Source of the DNA: Komagataeibacter diospyri
GTDB taxonomy: Bacteria > Pseudomonadota > Alphaproteobacteria > Acetobacterales > Acetobacteraceae
Direction of reading: 5' to 3'
Length of the DNA: 64,000 nt
Assembly: GCF_006538165.1 (NCBI RefSeq)
Contig: NZ_BDLU01000054.1
Coordinates: 1 to 64,000, forward strand
Numbering within the stretch: position 1 is the stretch's first letter; the number at the start of each line of letters is the position of its first letter. The translations under genes and the position numbers were made by a program. Shown here one piece after another: positions 56,640 to 64,000 of this stretch. The notes beneath the pieces are model-generated. The model did not search any database and was not told where the DNA came from. It saw only the letters and a program-made list of their open reading frames with translations.

Positions 56640-57224
56640 ATGGCGCTTGATGACGCTGGGCTTGATCTTCTGTTTCGCAACGCACGCACGCCGGTGGCGT
56701 GGAATGACCGGCCGGTAGGGCAGGATACGCTGCGGCAGTTATATGATCTGGTCCGCCTGGGCCCGACATCGGGTAACTGCTGCCCCGCGCGTTTCGTGTT
56801 CATCACTACCGAAAGCTGCCGTGAACGCCTGCGCCCGGCCCTGTCGGCAGGGAACGTGCAGCGCGTGATGACCGCCCCGGTCACCGTGATCGTGGCGCAT
56901 GACCCACTGTTCTTTGACCGGATGGATTCACTCAACCCAGCCCCGGACGTACGCCAGTGGTTCGCGGCTGATGTGGGGCTGGCGGAGGAAACGGCCTTTC
57001 GTAATGGCACGTTGCAGGGCGCTTACCTGATCATGGCCGCGCGTGCGCTGGGCCTGTCCGTGCTGCCGCTGTCGGGGTTCGATGGCGCGATGGTGGAAGA
57101 CTGCTTCCTGGCGCAGAAAGGCTGGCAGGCCAATTTCCTTGTCTGCCTTGGCTATACGGATGGGCCACCACCCACCCCGCGTGCGCCGCGGCCCGATTTT
57201 GATGACGCCTGCGTGATTGTATAG
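56640..57224 (+). CDS. RutE-like malonic semialdehyde reductase/nitroreductase-family protein
   Basis: 194 codons of the FMN nitroreductase fold. It has LYDLVRLGPTSGNCCPARFVFI, LSAGNVQRVMTAPVTVIV, EETAFRNGTLQGAYLIMAARALGL and LSGFDGAM, which track RutE closely. RutE reduces malonic semialdehyde in the pyrimidine rut pathway; no other rut gene is nearby, so a general 3-oxo-acid reductase role is as likely. Placed before tsaB with a 3 bp gap. Confidence 0.82.
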   Translation: MALDDAGLDLLFRNARTPVAWNDRPVGQDTLRQLYDLVRLGPTSGNCCPARFVFITTESCRERLRPALSAGNVQRVMTAPVTVIVAHDPLFFDRMDSLNPAPDVRQWFAADVGLAEETAFRNGTLQGAYLIMAARALGLSVLPLSGFDGAMVEDCFLAQKGWQANFLVCLGYTDGPPPTPRAPRPDFDDACVIV

Positions 57225-57227
57225 GTC

Positions 57228-57941
57228 ATGCGGATTCTGGTGATGGACGGCAGCGCCACCGGAACACAGGCGCGGGCCGTGATTGCCTGCCTTGTGTCGG
57301 ATGATGACGGCGTGTTGTCCGTTCTGGCGACCCGGTTCGCCACGGGGCGGGGGGCAGCCGAACAGTTTCCCCTGCTGGCGACCGAACTCTTTGCGCAATG
57401 TGGCTGGACCCATGCCATGCCCGAACTGGTGGGCGTGGTGGTCGGGCCGGGATCGTTTACGGGACTGCGGGCTTCGCTGGCGTTTGCCCATGGCCTTGCG
57501 GCGGGCAGCGGTTGTGCCGTCATGGGCATGACGGGGGGGGAAGCCATGGCCGACGCCCTGCATGACGTGGCCCGCCCACTGGCGGCCCGTCCGCTGTGCT
57601 GTACCACCGCGCGGCGGGGACGGGTATTTGTCGAAACGCTGGCGGACGGGAAGGATGCGGGCAGCGTGTCCGCCCATATGCTTGAGACACTTGAACTGCC
57701 GCCGGGTCCCGTGTTGCTGGCAGGGAATGCGGCGGATGATGTGGCGCAGGCCATGCCAGCGCGTGGAGACGTGCGGGTATGCGCATTGACGCAGCCCGCC
57801 CCCGTGGACATCGCCACGGTGGCCCTGCGCCGTTTTTGTGGCCACCTGCCGCCCCGCGCAGCCCAGCCACTCTATGTCGATGCGCCGGAGGCCAGACTGC
57901 CCGCGGCTGGCCTGCGACCGGCCCCCATCAATACGCCATGA
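57228..57941 (+). CDS. tsaB: tRNA threonylcarbamoyladenosine biosynthesis protein TsaB
   Basis: 237 codons. Partner of TsaD in making t6A37. The ASKHA-type N-terminus ILVMDGSATGTQ and ELVGVVVGPGSFTGLRASLAFAHGLA match TsaB, which is degenerate in the ATPase sites compared with TsaD. Its stop overlaps the rimI ATG by 4 bp. The tsaB-rimI pair is conserved. Confidence 0.92.
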   Translation: MRILVMDGSATGTQARAVIACLVSDDDGVLSVLATRFATGRGAAEQFPLLATELFAQCGWTHAMPELVGVVVGPGSFTGLRASLAFAHGLAAGSGCAVMGMTGGEAMADALHDVARPLAARPLCCTTARRGRVFVETLADGKDAGSVSAHMLETLELPPGPVLLAGNAADDVAQAMPARGDVRVCALTQPAPVDIATVALRRFCGHLPPRAAQPLYVDAPEARLPAAGLRPAPINTP

Positions 57942-58372
57942 CCCCGCCCCCCCGGCCTGCCGGTGCGCAGGCCACGTTGCTGGCCCATATCCATGCGCAG
58001 GCATTTCCCGCCACCCACAGGTGGGATGCGCAGGCCATGCAGGCGCTGCTGGACATGCCGGGTGTATCCGTTGTGATGGCGGCAGGGGATGCGCCCGGCT
58101 TCATCATGATCCGCACCCTGTTTGATGAAGCCGAAATCCTGACTTTTGCCGTGGATACGGCATGGCAGAGGCGTGGCATCGGGCGTGACCTGCTGGCGCG
58201 TGGCATGCGGCAGGCCGGGAAAGCTGGCGCACGGACCCTGTTTCTGGAAGTGGCGATGGATAATGCTCCCGCCATGGCATTGTACCGCACGAATGGATTT
58301 GTGCAGGCGGGCGTGCGGCGTAACTATTACCCCGACGGGATGGATGCCTGTGTCATGCGGCGGGACATTTAA
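57938..58372 (+). CDS. rimI: Ribosomal-protein-alanine N-acetyltransferase (RimI-like)
   Basis: 144 codons, GNAT fold. Start at ATG 57938 (ATGA overlap with tsaB). The acetyl-CoA loop is in VDTAWQRRGIGRDLLARGM (Q/RxxG), and MALYRTNGFVQAGVRRNYYP is the usual RimI C-terminal part. In E. coli RimI acetylates S18; alphaproteobacterial members may act more broadly. Its 3' end overlaps the opposite-strand TusA-like gene by 20 bp. Confidence 0.9.
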   Translation: MTPPPRPAGAQATLLAHIHAQAFPATHRWDAQAMQALLDMPGVSVVMAAGDAPGFIMIRTLFDEAEILTFAVDTAWQRRGIGRDLLARGMRQAGKAGARTLFLEVAMDNAPAMALYRTNGFVQAGVRRNYYPDGMDACVMRRDI

Positions 58373-58601
58373 GAACAGTCAGCCGATATGTCATGCCATC
58401 TGTTTCTGTCTGTATTTCTTCCACAACATGACCAAGCAGCTTCAGACTGCGTGAAACATTGTCCAGTGGAGTTGCGCCACGCAGCCGGACAAGCAGTTTT
58501 TCCCCGGCGGAAAGTCTGTCAAGTGCCAACCGCGTGCGTACGAAAGTCATGGGGCATACTTCATGGGTGATATCTATTTCTGCCATATCAATATCAGACA
58601 T
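58353..58601 (-). CDS. TusA-family (SirA) sulfurtransferase-like protein
   Basis: 82 codons. The conserved Cys-Pro is in EVCPMTFVRTRLALDRL, an altered form of the CPxPxxxxk motif. The fold is a two-layer alpha/beta sandwich with LLVRLRGATPLDNVSRSLK. TusA-type proteins relay persulfide sulfur for tRNA thiolation or cofactor synthesis. Overlaps rimI by 20 bp at the 3' end (convergent) and has its own AT-rich promoter region shared with the mucR-like gene. Confidence 0.8.
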   Translation of the reverse strand: MSDIDMAEIDITHEVCPMTFVRTRLALDRLSAGEKLLVRLRGATPLDNVSRSLKLLGHVVEEIQTETDGMTYRLTVLKCPAA

Positions 58602-58694
58602 ATTACCATGAAACCTTTGTTGTTACCTGTTGCGGTCCGTCGGGAATTATTTATATAGGATATATCATTATTCCAGAGTGACAGGATCAGATTA
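58602..58694. promoter_or_regulatory. Divergent promoter region, tusA-like / mucR-like
   Basis: AT-rich with tatataggatatatcat, suitable for overlapping -10 boxes. MucR-type proteins bind AT-rich sites and often autoregulate, so this may be a target; not tested. Confidence 0.4.
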
Positions 58695-59099
58695 ATGGCT
58701 GATGCAGCGGCAGAAGTTGAAGTGCGGGAACTGGCTGCCGAAATCGTTTCGGCATACGTATCCCGTAATGAGCTGGATGCGGATACCCTTCCCGATCTGA
58801 TTCACCGGGTTTACGAAGCCGTGGCCTCGCTTGGCCGCGCGGAGCCCGTGCCGGAAAAGCCGGTGCCGGCCGTTCCGCTGAAAAAATCGGTTTTTCCCGA
58901 TTACATTGTCTGCCTTGAGGACGGGAAGAAGCTCAAGATGCTCAAGCGCCACCTCAAGACCGCCTATAACATGACGCCCGATGAATATCGGGAACGTTGG
59001 GGCCTGCCCCATGATTATCCCATGGTGGCCCCCAACTATGCCAGCCACCGTTCATCGCTTGCGCGCAAGATCGGGCTTGGCACCAAACGTGAGGACTGA
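58695..59099 (+). CDS. MucR/Ros-family transcriptional regulator
   Basis: 134 codons. The Ros core is KKSVFPDYIVCLEDGKKLKMLKRHLKTAYNMTPDEYRERWGLP. A single Cys followed by Glu-Asp, and one of the two expected distal His residues replaced (HLKTAYNM), means the classic zinc finger is degraded; similar zinc-less members exist. N-terminal VRELAAEIVSAYVSRNEL is the usual MucR helix. These proteins are global regulators of surface polysaccharide and motility in Rhizobiales; acetobacterial role unknown. Confidence 0.88.
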   Translation: MADAAAEVEVRELAAEIVSAYVSRNELDADTLPDLIHRVYEAVASLGRAEPVPEKPVPAVPLKKSVFPDYIVCLEDGKKLKMLKRHLKTAYNMTPDEYRERWGLPHDYPMVAPNYASHRSSLARKIGLGTKRED

Positions 59100-59157
59100 A
59101 CCACACACGGTGTGGTAGTGTGGACAGGTATCTGCATGATCGGCTACGCCCGTAAAC

Positions 59158-59649
59158 ATGGCACCAGACAGTAACGGACTACAAACCCGCATCGAACGCA
59201 TGTGCACCGAACGCGGCCTGAAAATGACAGGCCAGCGGCGGGTGATCGCACGTGTCCTGTCTGAAGCCCACGACCATCCGGATGTGGAGGAACTGTACCG
59301 CCGCGCATCCCAGCTGGACGGGCGTATTTCGGTTGCCACGGTGTACCGCACCGTGCGTCTGCTGGAAGAAAACGGCATTCTGGAACGGCGGGATTTCGGT
59401 GGTGGTCGTGCCCGGTACGAAGCGACGGAAGAAGGCGACCACTACCATCTGATTGATGTGGAAAGCGGTCAGGTGGTGGAATTTACCCATGCAGATCATG
59501 CCGAACTGCTGCGCAGGATCACGGCCGAACTCGGGTTCGAACTGGTATCACATCGGCTGGAACTGTTTGCACGCAGGCTGCCCGACGTGCCAGAAGAACA
59601 GACGGGCCAGATGGCGCAAACGCAGCAGAAAGGCAGGTCACGGCCTTGA
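59158..59649 (+). CDS. Fur-family regulator (Fur/Mur-like)
   Basis: 163 codons. Winged helix LKMTGQRRVIARVLSEAHDHPDVEELYRRA and ISVATVYRTVRLLEENGILERRD. Metal sites: HYHLIDVESGQVVEFTHAD with the dimer-domain His; the CxxC pairs of classical Fur are missing, as in alphaproteobacterial Fur/Mur. It may therefore sense Mn or Fe. Its last codons overlap the TTG start of olsB (TTGA). Confidence 0.9.
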   Translation: MAPDSNGLQTRIERMCTERGLKMTGQRRVIARVLSEAHDHPDVEELYRRASQLDGRISVATVYRTVRLLEENGILERRDFGGGRARYEATEEGDHYHLIDVESGQVVEFTHADHAELLRRITAELGFELVSHRLELFARRLPDVPEEQTGQMAQTQQKGRSRP

Positions 59650-60491
59650 GTATCGAGAAAACCATACAGTCCCTTTCTACTCTGGACCTTGAACGCAACG
59701 GCTTTCCTGAATTGCGTGGGGGCAACCTTGGTGTCCGGATCGCCACGACGGATGAGGAACGCGACGCAGCCCAGGCACTGCGCTACCGTGTGTTTTATGA
59801 GGAAATGGGGGCGAAGCCCGATTCCCGTACCGCGCGCCTGAAGCGTGACATTGATGAATTCGATGAATATGCCGATCACCTTCTGGTGATTGACCATGCC
59901 ATTTCATCTGGCGCCAAGGGCGTGGTCGGCACCTATCGCCTGATGCAGGGTGATGCGGCCAGTCGACTGGGCAAATTCTATACGTCCAGCGAATATGACA
60001 TTTCCCCCCTGACCGAATTTCCCGGCAGGCTGCTGGAGGTAGGGCGGTCATGCGTGGACCTGAACTATCGCGGGCGCGCGGCCATGCAGCTGTTGTGGCG
60101 TGGCATTGCGTCCTACATTTTCCTGCACCGCATTGATGTTCTGTTTGGTTGCGCCAGCCTGCCGGGCACCAATCCTGATGCGCTGTCGGATGAACTGACC
60201 TATCTGTACCACAACCACCTTGCCCCGCCTGCACTGCGCGTGCGCGCCCTGCCTGAACGGCGGGTGGAGATGCTGCGTACGGACCCGCAGGTGCTGGACC
60301 ACCGGCGTTCGCTTGCACGCCTGCCTCCCCTGATAAAGGGTTATCTGCGGCTGGGTGGTTATGTGGGTGATGGCGCCGTGATCGATGAACAGTTCAACAC
60401 CACCGATGTCGCGGTACTGGTCAAAAGCGAACTGCTGGCTGACAAGTATTACCGCCACTACGAACGTCGCCTGCGTGACGCACTGGACTAG
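59646..60491 (+). CDS. olsB: Ornithine-acyl-ACP N-acyltransferase
   Basis: 281 codons from TTG. Makes lyso-ornithine lipid. The family segment is VRIATTDEERDAAQALRYRVFYEEMGA then DIDEFDEYADHLLVID and FPGRLLEVGRSCVDLNYRGRAAMQLLWRGIASY. OlsA is not adjacent. Ornithine lipids are abundant in acetic acid bacteria. Overlap with fur suggests co-transcription, and therefore metal-linked membrane composition, as an inference. Confidence 0.9.
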   Translation: MSIEKTIQSLSTLDLERNGFPELRGGNLGVRIATTDEERDAAQALRYRVFYEEMGAKPDSRTARLKRDIDEFDEYADHLLVIDHAISSGAKGVVGTYRLMQGDAASRLGKFYTSSEYDISPLTEFPGRLLEVGRSCVDLNYRGRAAMQLLWRGIASYIFLHRIDVLFGCASLPGTNPDALSDELTYLYHNHLAPPALRVRALPERRVEMLRTDPQVLDHRRSLARLPPLIKGYLRLGGYVGDGAVIDEQFNTTDVAVLVKSELLADKYYRHYERRLRDALD

Positions 60492-60515
60492 CCCCGCATT
60501 GCCCGGGGGAGCGGA

Positions 60516-62072
60516 TTGCGGCGCTCCATGATGTCCCTGCACACTCTGTATATGAAGCTTGCGCGCCTGCACGGATGGCGGGCGGATCTGGCCATGCTGC
60601 TGGCGGGCGGGGTGTATGCCCTTGCGTTTCCGCCGCTGCATGCGGTTTTGGTGCTGCCGGTTGCTTTCTGTCTGCTGGCTCTGGCGATTGACAATGCGGC
60701 TGGCTGGCGTGGGGCCGCGCGGCGTGGCTTCATGTTTGCAATGGGGCTTTATACAGTGGGCCTGTACTGGCTCATGTATGCCATCCTGCTGCGCGCGGAT
60801 GATTTCTGGTGGCTGGTGCCGCTGGCGTCACCGGGCTGTGCGCTGATCCTTGCCCCGTTAAGTGCCCTGTCCGCCGGGCTGAGTCGACTGGTGCCGCGGG
60901 GCACGGGACGGCTTATGGTGCTTTCGGCACTGTGGACGTTGACCGACATGGCGCGGGTGTACGTGTTCAGCGGCTTTCCATGGAACCCGCCGGGCAGTGT
61001 CTGGGAATTTCCCGGCCTGGCAGGGGATATCATGATCCAGCCTGCCGCATGGATCGGGGTGGATGGCCTGACGCTGCTGACCTGTATCGTGGCGCTGGTC
61101 CCGCTTTATGGTCGCGTGGGCCGATGGGCGTGTCTTGCACTTGTGGTAGTCTGGGTTGGTTGTGGTGCGGCACGCTTCGGCAGCATCCATGACACCTATC
61201 TCCATAACCCTGAAATTGTGCTGGTGCAGGGTAATGTGCCTGAAACTGACAAGATCGCGGGCAATTCGGACGTGGCGATTTTTCGCCGTTACCTTGGCCT
61301 GACCCATCAGGGGGTGGAACAGGGGCTGAGGCAGGCAGGCGATACGCGGTCTGTTGTGTTCGCATGGCCGGAATCGGCGTTTCCGGGGCTGCTGCTGGAA
61401 GATGATATTGCACGTCCCATGATCATGCGGGCTGGGCAGGGGGCTGCAGCGGGCATTATTGGCAGCGTGCGCTGGCTGGAGGACGACCACCACTGGCGTA
61501 ACAGCATGGTGGCCCTGATGCCGCCCGATGGCGCGGGCACCATGGTGTATGACAAGGCGCATCTGGTGCCCTTTGGGGAATATCAGCCGGCCTTCCTCCC
61601 CTTCCATGTCGTGCCGGGTGAAGGAATGACCCCCGGCCCCGGTGTGCGGACATGGCACCTGCCCGGGATCGCCCCGGTGGGGCCGCTGATCTGTTACGAA
61701 GTGATTTTTTCAGGACAGGTAGCCGATCTCCACGACCGGCCGGACTGGCTTATGAACAGTACCAATGATGCCTGGTACGGTAACAGCGCCGGCCCCCGGC
61801 AGCATCTTGCCGCCGTGCGTCTGCGCGCAGTGGAAGAAGGGCTGCCCGTTGCGCGTGCCGCCAATACCGGTATTTCGGCCGTGTTTGACGGGCGCGGGCA
61901 TGAACTGGCACGGCTGGGCTGGGACAGGCAGGGCGTGCTGGTCCATGCCGTTCCCGATGCTTTGCCCTGTACGTTCTTTGGGCGTTATGGGCGTCTGGTT
62001 CCGCTGCTGCTGGCGTGCGTGCTGGGGCTGGGCGGCCTGTGGCGCGGGGTTATGCGGGACAGGGTCATCTAG
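60516..62072 (+). CDS. lnt: Apolipoprotein N-acyltransferase
   Basis: 518 codons. Start taken at TTG 60516, because GGGGGAG sits 5 bases before it; ATG 60528 has the same site too far away. Six membrane helices then a nitrilase domain with catalytic Glu in FAWPESAFPG, Lys in YDKAHLVPFGEY and Cys in ICYEVIF. It N-acylates lipoproteins. Intact. 25 bp from olsB on the same strand. Confidence 0.92.
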   Translation: MRRSMMSLHTLYMKLARLHGWRADLAMLLAGGVYALAFPPLHAVLVLPVAFCLLALAIDNAAGWRGAARRGFMFAMGLYTVGLYWLMYAILLRADDFWWLVPLASPGCALILAPLSALSAGLSRLVPRGTGRLMVLSALWTLTDMARVYVFSGFPWNPPGSVWEFPGLAGDIMIQPAAWIGVDGLTLLTCIVALVPLYGRVGRWACLALVVVWVGCGAARFGSIHDTYLHNPEIVLVQGNVPETDKIAGNSDVAIFRRYLGLTHQGVEQGLRQAGDTRSVVFAWPESAFPGLLLEDDIARPMIMRAGQGAAAGIIGSVRWLEDDHHWRNSMVALMPPDGAGTMVYDKAHLVPFGEYQPAFLPFHVVPGEGMTPGPGVRTWHLPGIAPVGPLICYEVIFSGQVADLHDRPDWLMNSTNDAWYGNSAGPRQHLAAVRLRAVEEGLPVARAANTGISAVFDGRGHELARLGWDRQGVLVHAVPDALPCTFFGRYGRLVPLLLACVLGLGGLWRGVMRDRVI

Positions 62073-62103
62073 GGAAAACAGGCCTGCCCATCTGATCATC
62101 TTA

Positions 62104-62157
62104 ATTCATGCATTTTAAATGCATGAATATTTTCCTAAATCCCCGTCAAATGCATGA
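62104..62157 (+). promoter_or_regulatory. Perfect palindrome plus a third ATGCAT half-site upstream of the XRE gene
   Basis: ATTCATGCATTT-T-AAATGCATGAAT (62104-62128), then a third AAATGCATGA at 62148-62157. It sits 32 bp after the lnt stop and about 190 bp before the XRE start, in AT-rich DNA. It reads like a three-site operator, or a lnt terminator-like hairpin. Confidence 0.55.
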
Positions 62158-62343
62158 CAAAGGTTATTTTATGTAATGCCTGTGCGCCGTCCTCTGGAAA
62201 TTCGTATAAATAGCGGATTTATTGTAGCCATTCTTGATTTAAAAAACCTTAACGTTCACATGTGGGTGGTTGAGGTATCTTAATTTCCAGTTGGTCTGGG
62301 AATATCAGGCAGGGAAGGTAAGACCATTATTGTGACGGGGAAA

Positions 62344-62793
62344 ATGTCCGCTACGTCCAATCCTGTAGATGTGCATGTCGGCAACCGTATCCGCCTGCGT
62401 CGCACATTGCTGGGTATGTCACAGGAACGATTGGGTAATGCCCTGGGGCTGACATTCCAGCAGGTGCAGAAGTATGAACGCGGGCGTAACCGGGTAGGGG
62501 CGTCACGTCTGTACGACCTGGCATGCGTCCTGGATGTTCCGGTAGGATTTTTTTTCGCGGATCTGCCCATGCAGGCCAGTGACGCAGACCAGCCCGATAC
62601 AGGCAATGCGCAGGGCATGGCCGAACCCACCGCCAGCCTGCTGTCGCCTGCATTGCCTACGGTGGCGCAGGATGACCTGGCCCTGCTGGCACGTCGCGAA
62701 ACCATTGAACTGGTCCGGGCCTATTACGGGATCGAGGACAGTGGCACCCGCCGTCGCGTCCTTGATCTTGTCCGGTCCATGGGCGCGTCCTGA
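62344..62793 (+). CDS. XRE-family regulator (PraR-like)
   Basis: 149 codons from MSATSNPVDV; a GTG 12 bases upstream is possible. Residues 10-70 are the Cro/CI helix-turn-helix: VGNRIRLRRTLLGMSQERLGNALGLTFQQVQKYERGRNRVGASRLYDLACVLDVPVGFFF, which matches the widespread alphaproteobacterial PraR-type regulators. A short linker and a C-terminal helix pair (ARRETIELVRAYYGIED) follow. The triple ATGCAT site upstream is a candidate autoregulatory operator. Confidence 0.82.
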   Translation: MSATSNPVDVHVGNRIRLRRTLLGMSQERLGNALGLTFQQVQKYERGRNRVGASRLYDLACVLDVPVGFFFADLPMQASDADQPDTGNAQGMAEPTASLLSPALPTVAQDDLALLARRETIELVRAYYGIEDSGTRRRVLDLVRSMGAS

Positions 62794-62801
62794 ACGGCTG
62801 G

Positions 62802-63464
62802 TTATTCCCGCCTGAGCACCTGATCGGTCATGAAGGATGCGATTTTTCCGGCACGGAAATCCGTGCGCAGGCGGTCTTCATCATATTCCGTGCGGACCCA
62901 GTCCATGAAGGGCAGTCGTCCTTCGGCCTCCGCTGCGTAACGCAGGAAGAAGGCATCCAGAACCCCGGTCCGTGAACTGTTGAAATGGCCGTTTTTCCAT
63001 GAAAGCTGGCGCAGCGCCTGTTGCGCCGTCCCCCCTTCGAACAGGATAACAAGTCCCGCTGCCAGTCCCGTGCGATCGGCACCCGATTTGCAGTGCATGA
63101 GCATGGGAAAGCGGATGTCGCGGTACAGCCGCGCGAATCGTTCAATACGATCCTTGTGCGGGGCATTGCGGCTTTCGAACGCCATGTCGATATGGATCAG
63201 CCCGATCTTATGGGCGGCTTCACGCGACAGGGCATCCGACCCGCACTGGCGGTGCCCGCGCAGGTTGACCAGTGTTTTCAGCCCGTAGCGGCGGGTGGCA
63301 AGCCGCAGCCGCCATGGCGTGGGGTGGTTGCAGCGATAGACACGGCCGGGAATGACCACGCGGAAATTGGTCCATGTCTGCCGCAGGATCGCATGGTCCA
63401 CGAACAGGCTGTCGATCCACGCACGGCTCCGGCCGGCAGGGGTGGACAGGTTTCCCTCAAACAC
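62802..63464 (-). CDS. PTP-like (dual-specificity/tyrosine) phosphatase
   Basis: 220 codons from GTG, with AAGGA 8 bases upstream. The P-loop HCKSGADRTG fits HCx5R with catalytic Cys and Arg. Upstream GLIHIDMAFES and VIPGRVYRCNHPTPWRL are compatible with the DSP-like bacterial phosphatases that act on phosphotyrosine or lipids. No substrate visible. In many relatives metK lies at this point after the XRE gene. Confidence 0.75.
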   Translation of the reverse strand: MFEGNLSTPAGRSRAWIDSLFVDHAILRQTWTNFRVVIPGRVYRCNHPTPWRLRLATRRYGLKTLVNLRGHRQCGSDALSREAAHKIGLIHIDMAFESRNAPHKDRIERFARLYRDIRFPMLMHCKSGADRTGLAAGLVILFEGGTAQQALRQLSWKNGHFNSSRTGVLDAFFLRYAAEAEGRLPFMDWVRTEYDEDRLRTDFRAGKIASFMTDQVLRRE

Positions 63465-63493
63465 CAGCCATGTCCTTTCAAACGGGTGGATAT

Positions 63494-63528
63494 GAAAAAG
63501 GCGCTGGATTTTTCACATCCAGCGCCTT
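63494..63528 (-). terminator. sdhB terminator
   Basis: On the minus strand AGGCGCTGGAT / ATCCAGCGCCT with a 7-base loop, followed by TTTTTC; it lies just past the sdhB stop. Confidence 0.88.
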
Positions 63529-63559
63529 TCGCGTCAATCACGAATGAGGTGACTGTCCG

Positions 63560-64000
63560 TTACGCCTTGCGTTCCAGCTGCAGTTCCTTGATCCGGCCAA
63601 TCGCCTTGGCGGGGTTCAGGCCCTTGGGGCAGGTCTGGGTACAGTTCATGATCGTGCGGCAGGCATACAGCTTGAGCGGATCTTCCAGCGCGTCCAGACG
63701 GTCGCCCGCATGTTCGTCACGGCTGTCGGCAATCCAGCGATAGGCCGCCAGCAGCGTTGCCGGTCCAAGGTAGCGGTCGCCATTCCACCAGTAGGACGGG
63801 CACGAGGTGGAGCAGCAGAAGCACAGGATGCACTCCCACATGCCATCCAGCTCGGCACGTTCCTCAATGCTCTGGCGGCGTTCGGAATCCGGCGGCGGCA
63901 GCGTGTCGGATTTCAGCCACGGATCAATCGAGCGCAGCTGCGCGTACGCACCGTCCAGATCGGGCACCAGATCCTTGATGACCGGCATGTGCGGCAGCGG
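63560..64000 (-). CDS. sdhB: Succinate dehydrogenase iron-sulfur subunit, 3' part
   Basis: The frame runs off the right edge; about 147 codons are seen. It has the cluster cysteines [19 protein letters not shown] and [20 protein letters not shown], which ligate the [4Fe-4S] and [3Fe-4S] centres of complex II. The [2Fe-2S] N-terminal domain is outside the window. Ends with ELQLERKA. Followed by its terminator. Confidence 0.93.
   Translation of the reverse strand, partial: PLPHMPVIKDLVPDLDGAYAQLRSIDPWLKSDTLPPPDSERRQSIEERAELDGMWECILCFCCSTSCPSYWWNGDRYLGPATLLAAYRWIADSRDEHAGDRLDALEDPLKLYACRTIMNCTQTCPKGLNPAKAIGRIKELQLERKA

Noticed and set aside
1-64000. tRNA/rRNA genes, CRISPR arrays, prophage or replication origin
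   Set aside because: No cloverleaf, spaced direct repeats, phage structural genes or DnaA-box cluster could be recognised by eye.

Overview
The window is chromosomal DNA from an alphaproteobacterium of high GC content, most likely an acetic acid bacterium (Acetobacteraceae, probably Komagataeibacter/Gluconacetobacter). This rests on gene content and neighbourhoods: aroQ-accB-accC, rimP-nusA-ylxR-infB-rbfA-truB-rpsO-pnp, rdgB-rph opposite hrcA, tsaB-rimI next to a MucR/Ros regulator and fur, an OlsB ornithine-lipid enzyme, an ATP-synthesis-linked respiratory set (ctaA, ccmAB, sdhB) and an IS5/IS1031-like element at the left edge. No database search was possible, so the genus is an inference. 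I see no tRNA, rRNA, CRISPR array, prophage or plasmid backbone. Most of the window is ordinary core genome.

Layout. 1-690: right part of an IS5-family insertion sequence (minus strand) whose edge falls inside a dispersed repeat. 0.8-9.2 kb: small hypotheticals, LapA-like protein, pyrF-trpF, dciA-like/mutY divergent pair, a 40-codon membrane ORF, hemH, two exported Gly/Trp-rich proteins and a GT-C-like membrane protein. 9.2-23.2 kb: ctaA, VTT protein, MFS exporter, apt, FUSC exporter, aroQ-accB-accC, RlpA-like, YihY, group-III decarboxylase with a long leader, CopC-like, ccmA-ccmB. 23.5-30.3 kb: acnA with a hairpin leader, a LysR regulator and an unrecognised three-gene operon built round a membrane-tethered Clp-like AAA+ ATPase. 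30.4-41.6 kb: the translation/RNA-decay operon, broken by an opposite-strand orphan MlaD protein. 41.7-50.7 kb: nitronate monooxygenase-like, rdgB-rph, hrcA, aldo/keto reductase, PBP1A, prfB with its programmed +1 frameshift. 50.9-53.6 kb: TonB-like protein lacking the usual C-terminal domain, ExbB, and a TPR protein, with no ExbD. 53.7-62.8 kb: OmpR-type two-component system, Nfu, RutE-like, tsaB-rimI, TusA-like, MucR-like, Fur/Mur-like, olsB, lnt, PraR-like XRE regulator. 62.8-64 kb: PTP-like phosphatase and the 3' part of sdhB.

The most notable unannotated structure is a family of eight AT-rich, roughly 50-100 bp palindromic elements sharing ends of the type AATAAAAGTTTTTGG / CCAAAAACTTTT. 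Full copies carry two internal hairpins. All lie at gene 3' ends, six of them exactly in convergent gaps. Other leads are the AAA+ membrane operon, the ExbB/TonB-like/TPR cluster, competing stem-loops in the pnp leader, a structured leader before the decarboxylase, and a triple ATGCAT site upstream of the XRE regulator.
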